Notes: a model not told the origin generated them from the letters alone. Counted from the first letter of the stretch, positions 24,392-32,460 are shown. The stretch: DNA of 36,989 nucleotides from Bacteroides sp. (GCA_019414725.1 DXLM01000027.1:1-36989), one strand, 5' to 3'. Numbers and translations are program-made.

Positions 24392-24445
24392 GGTCTTTCC
24401 TTGCTTTGTATACATTATATATTTCTTTCAATAAAATAGAAAAAT

Positions 24446-24724
24446 ATGAATGAGCAAATTTGGAAATATATAGCAGAATTATCAACTCCCGGTTTCTTTG
24501 TCACTGCGGATATAATGTATGAAGGAGAGGAATTTCCCGTAGATATTAAAGCATTTATCATTGATAAACTAGCTCTGATAGAAACAGGAATATCAGCCCG
24601 CAAATTTACGTTTCATTCGGGCGGATGGCGTATTCATCTTACTTTTTTCCCGACAGACCGTGTTGTTGACGAGCGTTATGCTTTGAAAAATAAAATGATA
24701 AAGTGGGGAAAGTATAAAAAATAG
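24446..24724 (+). CDS. Small conserved-looking hypothetical protein
   Basis: A 92-residue soluble protein that I do not recognise. It has a balanced composition, no membrane segment, and an aromatic, basic C-terminal end (KMIKWGKYKK). Codon use and length look like a real gene, it starts 54 bases after fetB, and no overlapping gene competes. It ends 61 bases before Nif3. It may be the third gene of the fetAB unit or separate. No function can be proposed. Confidence 0.7.
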   Translation: MNEQIWKYIAELSTPGFFVTADIMYEGEEFPVDIKAFIIDKLALIETGISARKFTFHSGGWRIHLTFFPTDRVVDERYALKNKMIKWGKYKK

Positions 24725-24756
24725 CTGGGTTGCTTTTTAAATTCAAATGGATTGAT

Positions 24757-24764
24757 TATCTTTG
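24757..24764 (+). promoter_or_regulatory. -7 box for the Nif3-like gene
   Basis: TATCTTTG matches TAnnTTTG exactly, 21 bases before ATG 24786. A TTG codon inside the box would give an in-frame longer protein, but it lies upstream of the expected transcript start. Confidence 0.65.
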
Positions 24765-24785
24765 CAATCAAATTTTCGCGAACGA

Positions 24786-25880
24786 ATGAAAATTAAGGAA
24801 ATAGTAAGTGCCCTTGAAAGGTTCGCGCCTCTGCCTTTGCAAGACGGATTTGATAATGCCGGATTGCAAGTTGGACTGACAGAAGCGGAAGCAACAGGGG
24901 CTTTGTTGTGTCTGGACGTTACTGAAGCTGTTGTGGATGAAGCTGTCATGTTGGGATACAACCTGATTATATCGCATCATCCACTTATATTTAAAGGTTA
25001 TAAATCTATTATTGGTCGGGATTACATTGAACGGTGTGTGTTGAAAGCCATTAAAAATGATATTGTCATTTATTCGGCACATACCAATCTGGATAATGCT
25101 CCCGGAGGTGTCAATTATAAAATAGCTGAAAAGATAGGCCTCAAGAATGTACGCATATTAGACCCGAAAGAAGAATATTTATTGAAGTTTGTAACTTTTG
25201 TGCCGGATGCACAGGCTGACAGAGTAAGAAAAGCTTTATTTGAAGCCGGTTGTGGTTGCATAGGTAATTATGATTCATGCAGCTATAATTTGGAAGGTGA
25301 GGGGACTTTCCGTGCGCAGAGAGGAGCCAGTCCGTTCTGTGGAGAAATAGGCGAATTGCATAAGGAATCCGAGGTGCGTATAGAAACGATTCTTCCGGCT
25401 TTTAAAAAGGCTGCGGTGATAAAAGCATTATTGGCAACACATCCTTATGAAGAACCGGCTTTTGATTTTTATCCGTTGAAAAATACCTGGACACAAGTAG
25501 GTTCGGGAGTGGTCGGAGAATTGGAAGAGCCTGAAGCCGAACTGGATTTCTTGAAACGCATCAAGAAAACGTTCGAAGTGGGCTGTCTGCGACATACTCG
25601 TTTATCCGGTCGTCTGATACAGAAAGTAGCGTTGTGTGGCGGAGCTGGAGCATTTTTATTGCCTAAAGCGGTAAGTGCCGATGCTGATGTATTTATCACA
25701 GGTGAAGTGAAATATCATGATTATTTCAATTATGAGAATGATATCCTGGTAGCTGAAATGGGGCATTATGAGAGTGAACAGTATACAAAAGAAATATTTT
25801 ATTCAATCATACAGGAGATGTTTCCGGAGCTGGAAGTCCAGATAACCCGGGTAAATACAAATCCTATTAAATATTTGTAA
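24786..25880 (+). CDS. Nif3-like dinuclear metal centre protein
   Basis: Member of the NIF3/YbgI family, toroidal hexamers with a two-metal site, of uncertain function (some are annotated as GTP cyclohydrolase I type 2). The 364 residues show the metal ligands HH in IISHHPLIF (near residue 65), His in SAHTNLDNAPGG, and the C-terminal GHYESEQ. Between them (about 125-230) is the extra PII-like domain of the long, YqfO-type members. The start at 24786 is chosen because of the promoter box just before it. The zinc-ribbon gene follows eight bases later, a pairing often seen in bacteria. Confidence 0.93.
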   Translation: MKIKEIVSALERFAPLPLQDGFDNAGLQVGLTEAEATGALLCLDVTEAVVDEAVMLGYNLIISHHPLIFKGYKSIIGRDYIERCVLKAIKNDIVIYSAHTNLDNAPGGVNYKIAEKIGLKNVRILDPKEEYLLKFVTFVPDAQADRVRKALFEAGCGCIGNYDSCSYNLEGEGTFRAQRGASPFCGEIGELHKESEVRIETILPAFKKAAVIKALLATHPYEEPAFDFYPLKNTWTQVGSGVVGELEEPEAELDFLKRIKKTFEVGCLRHTRLSGRLIQKVALCGGAGAFLLPKAVSADADVFITGEVKYHDYFNYENDILVAEMGHYESEQYTKEIFYSIIQEMFPELEVQITRVNTNPIKYL

Positions 25881-25888
25881 GAAAAACT

Positions 25889-26680
25889 ATGGCTAGAGAA
25901 GCAAAGAAAGACCCGAGCGAATTAACAGTGGAAGAAAAGCTGAAGGCTTTGTACCAGTTGCAAACCATGTTGTCTGAAATCGATAAAATTAAGACTCTGA
26001 GAGGGGAACTTCCTCTTGAAGTTCAAGACCTTGAAGATGAGGTTGCCGGTTTGAGCACTCGTATCGAGAAAATTAAAGCTGATATCGAGGAGTTGAAATC
26101 AAACATTGCAACTAAGAAAATTGAAATCGAGACAGCTAAGACTTCTGTTGAAAAATATAAAGCTCAGCAGGATAATGTGCGTAATAATCGTGAATATGAT
26201 GTGTTGACAAAGGAGATTGAATTCCAGTCATTGGAAATCGAACTTTGCGAGAAACGCATAAAGGAATATATTGCAGCGGAAAAAGCAAAGAGCGAGGAGA
26301 TTGAGCACAGTAATCAAGACTTGGATGAAAGAAAGAAGGACTTGGAAGCGAAGAAATCCGAATTGGAAGAAATTGTTTCTGAAACCAAGCAGGAAGAAGA
26401 AAAGCTGAGAGAGAAAGCAAAAGTATTGGAGACAACTATCGAACCGCGTCTGTTGCAGGCATTTAAACGTATCCGTAAGAATTCTCGAAATGGATTGGGA
26501 ATTGTATATGTTCAGCGTGATGCATGTGGTGGTTGTTTTAACAAGATTCCGCCCCAGAAACAGCTTGATATCCGTATGCGTAAGAAAATTATCGTATGTG
26601 AATATTGTGGTCGCATCATGATTGACCCTGAATTGGCGGGTGTGATTGCTGAACAGCATTTGGAAACTGTCAAGAGATAA
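25889..26680 (+). CDS. Coiled-coil protein with C-terminal C4 zinc ribbon
   Basis: A 263-residue soluble protein of the zinc-ribbon family PF02591 (CT398-like). Residues about 30-195 form a long charged coiled coil, very rich in Glu and Lys. The C-terminus has a four-cysteine zinc site made of CGGC and CEYC. FlaX/CT398 relatives interact with flagellar or secretion ATPases and RNA polymerase sigma54 in Chlamydia; the role in Bacteroidales is unknown. It is co-transcribed with the Nif3-like gene (eight-base gap) and ends in a terminator. Confidence 0.9.
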   Translation: MAREAKKDPSELTVEEKLKALYQLQTMLSEIDKIKTLRGELPLEVQDLEDEVAGLSTRIEKIKADIEELKSNIATKKIEIETAKTSVEKYKAQQDNVRNNREYDVLTKEIEFQSLEIELCEKRIKEYIAAEKAKSEEIEHSNQDLDERKKDLEAKKSELEEIVSETKQEEEKLREKAKVLETTIEPRLLQAFKRIRKNSRNGLGIVYVQRDACGGCFNKIPPQKQLDIRMRKKIIVCEYCGRIMIDPELAGVIAEQHLETVKR

Positions 26681-26730
26681 TATATCTCCTGAAGCAGTAT
26701 CTTTTTCTTTGTGGAAAAAGAATTTCATCA

Positions 26731-26776
26731 CATTCTAAGCAAGATCTTGTAAGAAGATGTTGCTTAGAATGTTTTT
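26731..26776 (+). terminator. Terminator after the Nif3/zinc-ribbon pair
   Basis: CATTCTAAGCAA (26731-26742) pairs with TTGCTTAGAATG (26760-26771) over twelve bases, followed by TTTTT. It ends five bases before the convergent gene's stop at 26781. A weaker CTTTTTC/GAAAAAG hairpin lies at 26701-26720. Confidence 0.88.
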
Positions 26777-26780
26777 ATAT

Positions 26781-27230
26781 CTACAGTTCTGAATAATGGG
26801 GAATCTCCGGTAGAAAAAGGTATGTTTTTGTATTGTAATCAATATGGCAGCAGTAATGGTTCAATCCGTTGCTGACAATCAGATAATCAACTTTCAGGAC
26901 CATGTTATACCTGGTTATCTGATCAAATACTGTTTGCGTGATTTCTATATGTGGAGCTTTGTATTCCACAATCAGTTTGGCACTTAGATCTTTGTTGTAG
27001 AGCACAGTATCACAACGTTTTTTTGTTCCGTTTAAGTCCAGTTGTATTTCGTTGGCCAGTAATCCCTTCGGATATCCTTTATAATCCGTCAGATAATGAA
27101 CAAAATGTTGTCTTACCCATTCTTCCGGAGTAAGGGCGACATATCTCTTGCGAAGCATATCGAAAATAACATTTTTTCCATTTCGCTCCGCGATTTTAAT
27201 TTCGTAGGATGGTAAGTTTAATGATAACAT
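26781..27230 (-). CDS. HsdR_N-like nuclease-fold protein
   Basis: A 149-residue protein matching the stand-alone type I restriction R-subunit N-terminal domain family (PF13588-like). The PD-(D/E)XK core is visible: Glu61 in LLANEIQLDL, Asp74 in KRCDTVLYN, and Glu89-x-Lys91 in LIVEYKAP. No helicase domain or methylase gene is near, so it is not a restriction system here. It is divergent from the AMP nucleosidase gene (57 bases between start codons) and convergent with the zinc-ribbon gene. In my memory this gene is regularly found beside holA in Bacteroidales, which would favour a housekeeping DNA role. The nuclease activity is unproven. Confidence 0.88.
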   Translation of the reverse strand: MLSLNLPSYEIKIAERNGKNVIFDMLRKRYVALTPEEWVRQHFVHYLTDYKGYPKGLLANEIQLDLNGTKKRCDTVLYNKDLSAKLIVEYKAPHIEITQTVFDQITRYNMVLKVDYLIVSNGLNHYCCHIDYNTKTYLFLPEIPHYSEL

Positions 27231-27234
27231 TTAG

Positions 27235-27242
27235 TAAATTTG
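27235..27242 (+). promoter_or_regulatory. -7 box for the AMP nucleosidase gene
   Basis: TAAATTTG, an exact match, ends 45 bases before ATG 27288 and begins five bases from the divergent start codon at 27230. Confidence 0.65.
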
Positions 27243-27270
27243 CATAAGTGTAACTCGGTAATAACCGATA

Positions 27271-27278
27271 CAAAAATA
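27271..27278 (-). promoter_or_regulatory. Possible -7 box for the HsdR_N-like gene
   Basis: On the minus strand TATTTTTG matches TAnnTTTG. A TTTG candidate lies at 27298-27295, but only 16 bases upstream. If used, the transcript starts inside the leader of the opposite gene. Confidence 0.45.
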
Positions 27279-27287
27279 CAAAAGATT

Positions 27288-28064
27288 ATGAAAACAAAAG
27301 AGGAAATTGTAGCAAACTGGCTTCCCCGCTACACAAAAAGAAGCTTGAATGATTTCGGAGAATACATCCTTCTGACCAATTTCAATAAATATGTGGAACT
27401 TTTTGCCGACAAATTCAATGTGCCGGTATTAGGACGTGATGCCAATATGACTTCGGCACATGCGGAAGGAATCACTATTATTAATTTTGGCATGGGAAGT
27501 CCTAATGCTGCCATCATTATGGATTTGCTAGGGGCCATCCAGCCTAAAGCATGTTTGTTTTTAGGCAAATGTGGGGGCATAGATAGGAAAAATAAGTTGG
27601 GAGATCTGATTCTACCCATTGCAGCCATTCGTGGAGAAGGAACATCCAATGATTATTATCCGCCTGAGGTACCTGCGTTACCTGCATTTATGTTGCAGCG
27701 TGCCGTTTCGTCGGCTATTCGCGACCATGCCCGCGATTATTGGACTGGAACGGTATATACTACCAACCGCCGTATATGGGAGCATGATGAAGAGTTTAAA
27801 AAGTATCTCCTTAAAACGCGTGCCATGTGTGTGGATATGGAAACGGCTACGCTGTTTACTACTGGTTTTTACAATCATATTCCTACTGGAGCATTACTTT
27901 TGGTATCCGACCAGCCGATGATTCCTGAAGGGGTGAAGACGGAGAAAAGCGACAGTATTGTAACGCAGCAATATGTAGAGGAGCATGTGGAGATTGGTAT
28001 TGCTTCATTACAGATGATTATTGAGGAAAAGAAAACGGTCAAGCACTTAAAATTTGACTGGTAA
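27288..28064 (+). CDS. amn: AMP nucleosidase (short form)
   Basis: Hydrolyses AMP to adenine and ribose 5-phosphate, in purine salvage or energy balance. The 258 residues are the compact phosphorylase-fold form, lacking the long N-terminal domain of E. coli Amn (484 residues). Motifs are NFGMGSPNAAIIMDLL, FLGKCGGID, VDMETATLF (nucleoside-binding Glu) and LLVSDQP with the catalytic Asp. I use ATG 27288. An in-frame TTG at 27240 is inside the promoter box. It is followed 11 bases later by holA. Confidence 0.92.
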   Translation: MKTKEEIVANWLPRYTKRSLNDFGEYILLTNFNKYVELFADKFNVPVLGRDANMTSAHAEGITIINFGMGSPNAAIIMDLLGAIQPKACLFLGKCGGIDRKNKLGDLILPIAAIRGEGTSNDYYPPEVPALPAFMLQRAVSSAIRDHARDYWTGTVYTTNRRIWEHDEEFKKYLLKTRAMCVDMETATLFTTGFYNHIPTGALLLVSDQPMIPEGVKTEKSDSIVTQQYVEEHVEIGIASLQMIIEEKKTVKHLKFDW

Positions 28065-28075
28065 TTTTACTGTGT

Positions 28076-29092
28076 ATGGCAAAAGAAACAACATACGAAG
28101 AGATAGCCCGTGAGCTGAAAAACCGTATCTATAAGCCTGTTTATTATCTAATGGGTGAAGAGTCTTATTATATAGACCGGATATCTGAGTATATAGCACA
28201 AACGGTGTTAAATGAAAATGAAAAAGAATTCAATCAGACTATTGTTTATGGGGCTGATACAGATATCGCGACTGTTATCAATGCAGCCAAGCGTTATCCC
28301 ATGATGTCCAAATATCAAGTTGTAATAGTAAAAGAGGCTCAAAATATAAAGAATATTGAAGAGCTTGTTTATTATCTCCAAAAACCTTTGGATTCTACAA
28401 TTCTGGTGTTATGCCATAAACATGGTACATTGGATAGAAGAAAAAAATTGGCAGCTGAAATAGAGAAAGTAGGTGTCCTTTTCGAATCGAAAAAGATTAA
28501 GGATGCCCAGCTTCCTGGGTTTATATCTTCTTACTTGAAACGTAGATCAGTAGAAATAGAACCTAAGGCTTCAGAAATGATGGCGGAATTTGTTGGAGCA
28601 GATTTAAGCCGTATGGCTGGAGAGTTGGAAAAATTAATTATCACACTTCCAAGAGGACAAAAGCGGATTACTCCAGAACAGATAGAACGTAACATTGGCA
28701 TAAGCAAGGATTATAATAACTTTGAGCTTAGGAATGCTTTGGTGGCAAAGGATGTTTTCAAGGCTAATCAGATAATAAAATATTTTGAGGAGAATCCCAA
28801 AACAAATCCTTTGCAGATGACCTTGTCTGTGTTATTTAATTTCTTCTCTAATTTAATGCTTGCATATTATGCTCCTGATAAGTCAGAGCAGGGTATAGCC
28901 AATCAGCTGGGGCTTAAATCATCATGGCAGTCTAAAGACTATATGGTTGCTATGAGGAAATATAGCGGAGTAAAGGTAATGCAAATTATTGGTGAGATTC
29001 GTTACTGTGATGCAAAATCAAAAGGAGTGGGTAATCCATCTTTGGGAGATGGAGATTTGCTGCGCGAACTTGTATATAAAATTCTTCATTAA
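28076..29092 (+). CDS. holA: DNA polymerase III delta subunit
   Basis: Clamp-loader subunit that opens the beta sliding clamp. The 338 residues start with YEEIARELKNRIYKPVYYLMGEESYYIDRI, typical of the HolA N-terminus. The AAA+-like fold lacks a functional Walker A. RRKKLAAEIEKVGVLFESKKI and AEFVGADLSRMAGELEKLI are the conserved regions of domains I to II. The C-terminal collar domain ends the protein. It follows amn by 11 bases and ends in a terminator. Confidence 0.93.
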   Translation: MAKETTYEEIARELKNRIYKPVYYLMGEESYYIDRISEYIAQTVLNENEKEFNQTIVYGADTDIATVINAAKRYPMMSKYQVVIVKEAQNIKNIEELVYYLQKPLDSTILVLCHKHGTLDRRKKLAAEIEKVGVLFESKKIKDAQLPGFISSYLKRRSVEIEPKASEMMAEFVGADLSRMAGELEKLIITLPRGQKRITPEQIERNIGISKDYNNFELRNALVAKDVFKANQIIKYFEENPKTNPLQMTLSVLFNFFSNLMLAYYAPDKSEQGIANQLGLKSSWQSKDYMVAMRKYSGVKVMQIIGEIRYCDAKSKGVGNPSLGDGDLLRELVYKILH

Positions 29093-29118
29093 TTAACAGG
29101 GTCAAGTAAGATTCCGAT

Positions 29119-29159
29119 ATCCCGATGCTTTTATTTTTTAAGTGTCGGGATTCTTTTTA
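29119..29159 (+). terminator. Terminator after holA
   Basis: ATCCCGA (29119-29125) pairs with TCGGGAT (29145-29151), with an extended partly matched stem (TGCTT/AAGTG) and a T-run at 29154-29158. Confidence 0.8.
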
Positions 29160-30117
29160 TCCTTTCTCTCAGCAGAAATTCTGTTGATGGCTCAATTGAG
29201 AATAATATTTTACATTCATACTTCTGTTATTATCTCATTTAATGCTATAAGTTATGCTTTTGTTCTCTATTTTTCTAGATGATGAGAGATGGATGATGAG
29301 AAAAATAGTATTAACTCGCTTATTACTAGATTGATAGAGTATTTTTCGCCTTCTTAGAATCGTGTATTTTAAAGAGAATGTCCGTTAGTACATGAATATG
29401 GTAGTATTTTGCCTTTTCGGAGTAAAATGAATAGAAGAATGGGGATGTGAAAGAATGCAGATGAAGTGAGCAAATAAGCTACCATTTATTTTTGTAAGTT
29501 CCATACGCTATTTTAAAATTTTGAATCTATACTTTGTTCTCTTATCGTGCCTTCCATGATTCTCACTATCCATGAATTCCATAAAGCGAAGATAGGTTAA
29601 AACTTGGATGGGTTTACCATGAAAAATACATTGACTTGTAAAATAGGAAAACAAAATATTCATAGGATCAAGCTGGATCATAAAACAGAGGAAATTTACT
29701 TTTGGAAATAATTATAATTTAATTTTGTAACATTACACCTGTAAATGCTCTTAATATAGAAGGTTTTATAAGTTTTACAGATTTATTAATGTGAATATTA
29801 CAAATATAAACAGGATGGTGGTCAAGAGTGAATGTTACATATATAAATGTGTATGAATAATTATTTATCCCTTGTTTTATTACAATAATATATTATAAAC
29901 CAAAGTTTTACATCTTATTGATAAAGCTATTGATAACTTGTATGCATTTTATTTGCTTATATAGTCATGTTTGTTTGTAAATATATTGTTTTTGCTGTGA
30001 GTATATTATAGATAATCAGTATTTTATATACTTATAGTTAAAGTGGTAATTATGGTGTTTTTAGGAGTGGTTTACGTGTGTAAATCTTAATTCATTTCCA
30101 ATAATACACCATTTCTT
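29160..30117. other. AT-rich gene-free stretch
   Basis: About 960 bases without a reading frame above 60 codons. It contains a 10-bp inverted pair CTATTTTTCT (29267-29276) and AGAAAAATAG (29299-29308) around GATGATGAGAG-like repeats. Isolated TAnnTTTG boxes occur at 29487-29494 and 29720-29727, with one on the minus strand near 29812-29819. A 30-codon frame from ATG 29619 has no supporting evidence. An unannotated small RNA or decayed gene is possible; nothing is recognisable. Confidence 0.5.
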
Positions 30118-30211
30118 TACTTTTGTAATATATACATTTCTACATTGTAAATTTGCATTTATGAATTATATTAATTACTTTTGTATCTGTAAATTTTGCC
30201 TTATACTTTTG
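30118..30211 (+). promoter_or_regulatory. Ladder of four -7 boxes before the XRE gene
   Basis: TACTTTTG (30118-30125), TAAATTTG (30148-30155), TACTTTTG (30176-30183) and TACTTTTG (30204-30211), at steps of 30, 28 and 28 bases. The TTTG ending each box lies 22, 20 and 20 bases before the next box, so each can act as the -33 of the next promoter. The last box predicts a start at about ATG 30215. Confidence 0.75.
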
Positions 30212-30214
30212 TAA

Positions 30215-30667
30215 ATGAAGGAAAGAATCGCTCAAATAATCCAAAAAGAAGATATGACTGCAGCTCAATTTGCAGAGAAGATTGGAATTTCACCTTCCTC
30301 TCTTTCCCATATTCTTAGTGGCAGGAACAATCCTAGCTTAGAAGTCGTCATGAAAATACACAAGGCGTGTGACTATATCAGTTTAGACTGGTTACTCTAT
30401 GGTGAAGGACAAATGGAAACGGATGTTGATTCAGACAATAACATTCATTATACGCCTTCTTTGTTTGACGAGAATTCATTATTTACGCCCGAACGTCCGG
30501 CTTCTCCGGAATATCGCAAGGAAAATGAGGTTAAAACACCGCTTTATTCTCCTAAAGAGATTGTGCGTGAGGAAATTAAGTATGTGGAAGTACCTGCCAA
30601 AAAAATCACTGAAATAAGAATATTCTTTGATAATGGGACTTATGAAACGTTCAAACCTGAAAATTAG
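30215..30667 (+). CDS. XRE-family DNA-binding regulator
   Basis: A 150-residue protein with an N-terminal lambda-repressor-type helix-turn-helix (residues 1-60: AAQFAEKIGISPSSLSHILS, then LEVVMKIHKAC). After the HTH there is an acidic, proline-containing linker. The C-terminal KKITEIRIFFDNGTYETF is a short beta element that I associate with a family found across Bacteroidales. It has no sensor or enzyme domain. It follows the long AT-rich stretch and the promoter ladder, and precedes pyrK by 93 bases in the same direction. A role in controlling the pyrimidine genes is possible but only suggested by position. Confidence 0.9.
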   Translation: MKERIAQIIQKEDMTAAQFAEKIGISPSSLSHILSGRNNPSLEVVMKIHKACDYISLDWLLYGEGQMETDVDSDNNIHYTPSLFDENSLFTPERPASPEYRKENEVKTPLYSPKEIVREEIKYVEVPAKKITEIRIFFDNGTYETFKPEN

Positions 30668-30706
30668 GGTGGGAATCCACTAAAATGCCGGTTGGCAGAA
30701 TAAGAT

Positions 30707-30751
30707 TTGGGTAAATTCGTGTATCTTTGCATAGAAAACGAATTTACCCAA
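30707..30751 (+). promoter_or_regulatory. pyrK promoter inside a 14-bp inverted repeat
   Basis: TTGGGTAAATTCGT (30707-30720) and ACGAATTTACCCAA (30738-30751) are perfect inverted copies. The 17-base centre holds the -7 box TATCTTTG (30722-30729) and, probably, the transcription start. It could be an operator, or a terminator of the XRE transcript since ATTTTATTTC follows, or both. Confidence 0.8.
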
Positions 30752-30760
30752 TTTTATTTC

Positions 30761-31540
30761 ATGAAAAAATATATTTTAGACCTTGTGGTTACACAGAACA
30801 TCAAATTGCATGCCAATTATGTTCTGATAAAATTGACTCATGCCAACCCATTGCCCGAGATGCTGCCGGGCCAGTTTGCTGAGATACGTATAGACGGTTC
30901 CAATACTACTTTTCTCCGCCGTCCTATTTCTATTAATTATGTGGATAAAACAACCAATGAAGTTTGGTTCCTGGTGCAATTAGTTGGCGATGGCACTCGC
31001 AAACTAGCCACTGTGAAACAAGGAGATATTGTTAATGTGGTGATGCCTCTCGGTAATGGATTTACAATGCCTCGGAACGTGACAAAGGTAAAGCCGTTAC
31101 TGGTTGGCGGTGGTGTGGGTACCGCCCCGATGTTGATGCTTGGTGCAGAGTTGGTAAAAATGGGATGTACGCCTGCTTTCCTGCTAGGCGCACGTTCATC
31201 CAAAGACCTGTTACAGTTGGAAAATTTTGAGAAATTAGGTGAGGTGTATACAACGACTGAAGATGGAAGTATGGGCGAGAAAGGTTATGTGACACAGCAT
31301 AGCGTCTTGCATACAGACCGGTTTGATATGATATACACCTGTGGTCCAAAACCCATGATGGTTTCGGTAGCTAAATACGCCAAAGCTCATGGAATAGAAT
31401 GTGAGGTTTCACTGGAAAATAGGATGGCTTGTGGTGTCGGTGCATGCTTATGCTGTGTGGAGAACACGGACGAAGGGCATTTGTGTGTTTGTAAAGAGGG
31501 TCCTGTATTTAATATAAAGAAACTATTATGGCAGATTTAA
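30761..31540 (+). CDS. pyrK: Dihydroorotate dehydrogenase electron-transfer subunit
   Basis: FAD/[2Fe-2S] subunit that passes electrons from PyrD to NAD+ in pyrimidine synthesis; cytosolic. From ATG 30761 the protein has 259 residues. The FAD domain shows GQFAEIRI and FLRRPISI, the NAD domain GGGVGTAPM and YTCGPKPMM. The cysteine cluster CGVGACLCC...C near the C-terminus binds the iron-sulphur centre. The longer in-frame start at 30707 lies in the promoter region and is not used. Its last 13 bases overlap the pyrD start. Confidence 0.95.
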   Translation: MKKYILDLVVTQNIKLHANYVLIKLTHANPLPEMLPGQFAEIRIDGSNTTFLRRPISINYVDKTTNEVWFLVQLVGDGTRKLATVKQGDIVNVVMPLGNGFTMPRNVTKVKPLLVGGGVGTAPMLMLGAELVKMGCTPAFLLGARSSKDLLQLENFEKLGEVYTTTEDGSMGEKGYVTQHSVLHTDRFDMIYTCGPKPMMVSVAKYAKAHGIECEVSLENRMACGVGACLCCVENTDEGHLCVCKEGPVFNIKKLLWQI

Positions 31541-32439
31541 GCGTAAATATCGGCGATTTAAAGCTTTGTAACCCGGTTATGACAGCATCGGGTACCTTTG
31601 GATACGGAAAAGAGTTTGAGGATTTTGTAGACCTCGAAAAGATTGGTGGTATCATTGTAAAAGGGACTACCCTTCATCATCGTGAGGGTAATCCTTACCC
31701 ACGCATGGCAGAAACCCCTATGGGGATGCTTAATGCGGTAGGGTTACAGAATAAAGGGGTGGATTATTTTGTTGAACATATCTATCCGCAGATAAGGGAT
31801 ATTCATACTAATATGATCGTTAATGTATCCGGATCTGCTGTAGAGGATTATGTGAAGACTGCCGAGATCATCAATGATCTGGATCATATTCCCGCTATAG
31901 AATTGAATATTTCATGCCCTAATGTAAAGCAGGGTGGTATGGCCTTCGGGGTCTCCGCATGCGGATGTTCCGAGGTTGTAAAAGCTGTACGTAATGTATA
32001 TAAAAAGACGCTGATCGTAAAATTATCTCCCAATGTGACAGACATCACAGAAATAGCACGTGCAGCCGAGGCCTCCGGTGCGGACAGTGTATCTCTGATC
32101 AATACCCTGCTGGGGATGGCTGTCGATGCTGAAAAGCGTAGGCCTGTACTTTCCACTATTACCGGCGGCATGAGTGGTGCAGCGGTAAAACCAATTGCAT
32201 TGCGTATGGTATGGCAAGTCGCTAAAGCAGTAAATATTCCTGTCATTGGACTAGGGGGTATCATGGGATGGAAGGATGCTGTGGAGTTTATGCTAGCAGG
32301 TGCCACCGCAATACAGATAGGTACTGCCAACTTCATAGATCCAACTATTACTGTCAAAGTTTCAGAAGGAATAAATGACTATTTGGAACGTCATGGATAT
32401 ACATCTGTAAAAGATATAATAGGCGCTTTGGAAGTCTGA
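31528..32439 (+). CDS. pyrD: Dihydroorotate dehydrogenase, class 1B catalytic subunit
   Basis: Oxidises dihydroorotate to orotate with FMN. The 303 residues have the phosphate/FMN region TASGTFGYG, the active-site Cys130 in LNISCPNVK (class 1 enzymes use Cys, class 2 Ser), and the FMN-phosphate loop GLGGIMGWKDA. It works as a heterotetramer with PyrK encoded just upstream. The 13-base overlap between the two genes suggests translational coupling. A strong terminator follows after 21 bases. Confidence 0.96.
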   Translation: MADLSVNIGDLKLCNPVMTASGTFGYGKEFEDFVDLEKIGGIIVKGTTLHHREGNPYPRMAETPMGMLNAVGLQNKGVDYFVEHIYPQIRDIHTNMIVNVSGSAVEDYVKTAEIINDLDHIPAIELNISCPNVKQGGMAFGVSACGCSEVVKAVRNVYKKTLIVKLSPNVTDITEIARAAEASGADSVSLINTLLGMAVDAEKRRPVLSTITGGMSGAAVKPIALRMVWQVAKAVNIPVIGLGGIMGWKDAVEFMLAGATAIQIGTANFIDPTITVKVSEGINDYLERHGYTSVKDIIGALEV

Positions 32440-32460
32440 AAATTTTATCTTTTAAATTAT

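Noticed and set aside
24762..24785. Upstream TTG start for the Nif3-like protein (and likewise for amn at 27240 and ligA at 33553)
   Set aside because: In all three the TTG is part of the TAnnTTTG promoter box, so it would lie upstream of the transcript start. An ATG with a normal family start follows.
26781..27230. Type I restriction-modification or defence island
   Set aside because: Only the nuclease-fold domain is present. There is no HsdM, HsdS or helicase, and the neighbours are housekeeping genes.
29619..29711. 30-codon frame (MKNTLTCKIG...) in the AT-rich interval
   Set aside because: Only 30 residues, with no clear ribosome site beyond a GGATGGG and no promoter at the right distance. 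Frames of this length are expected by chance.
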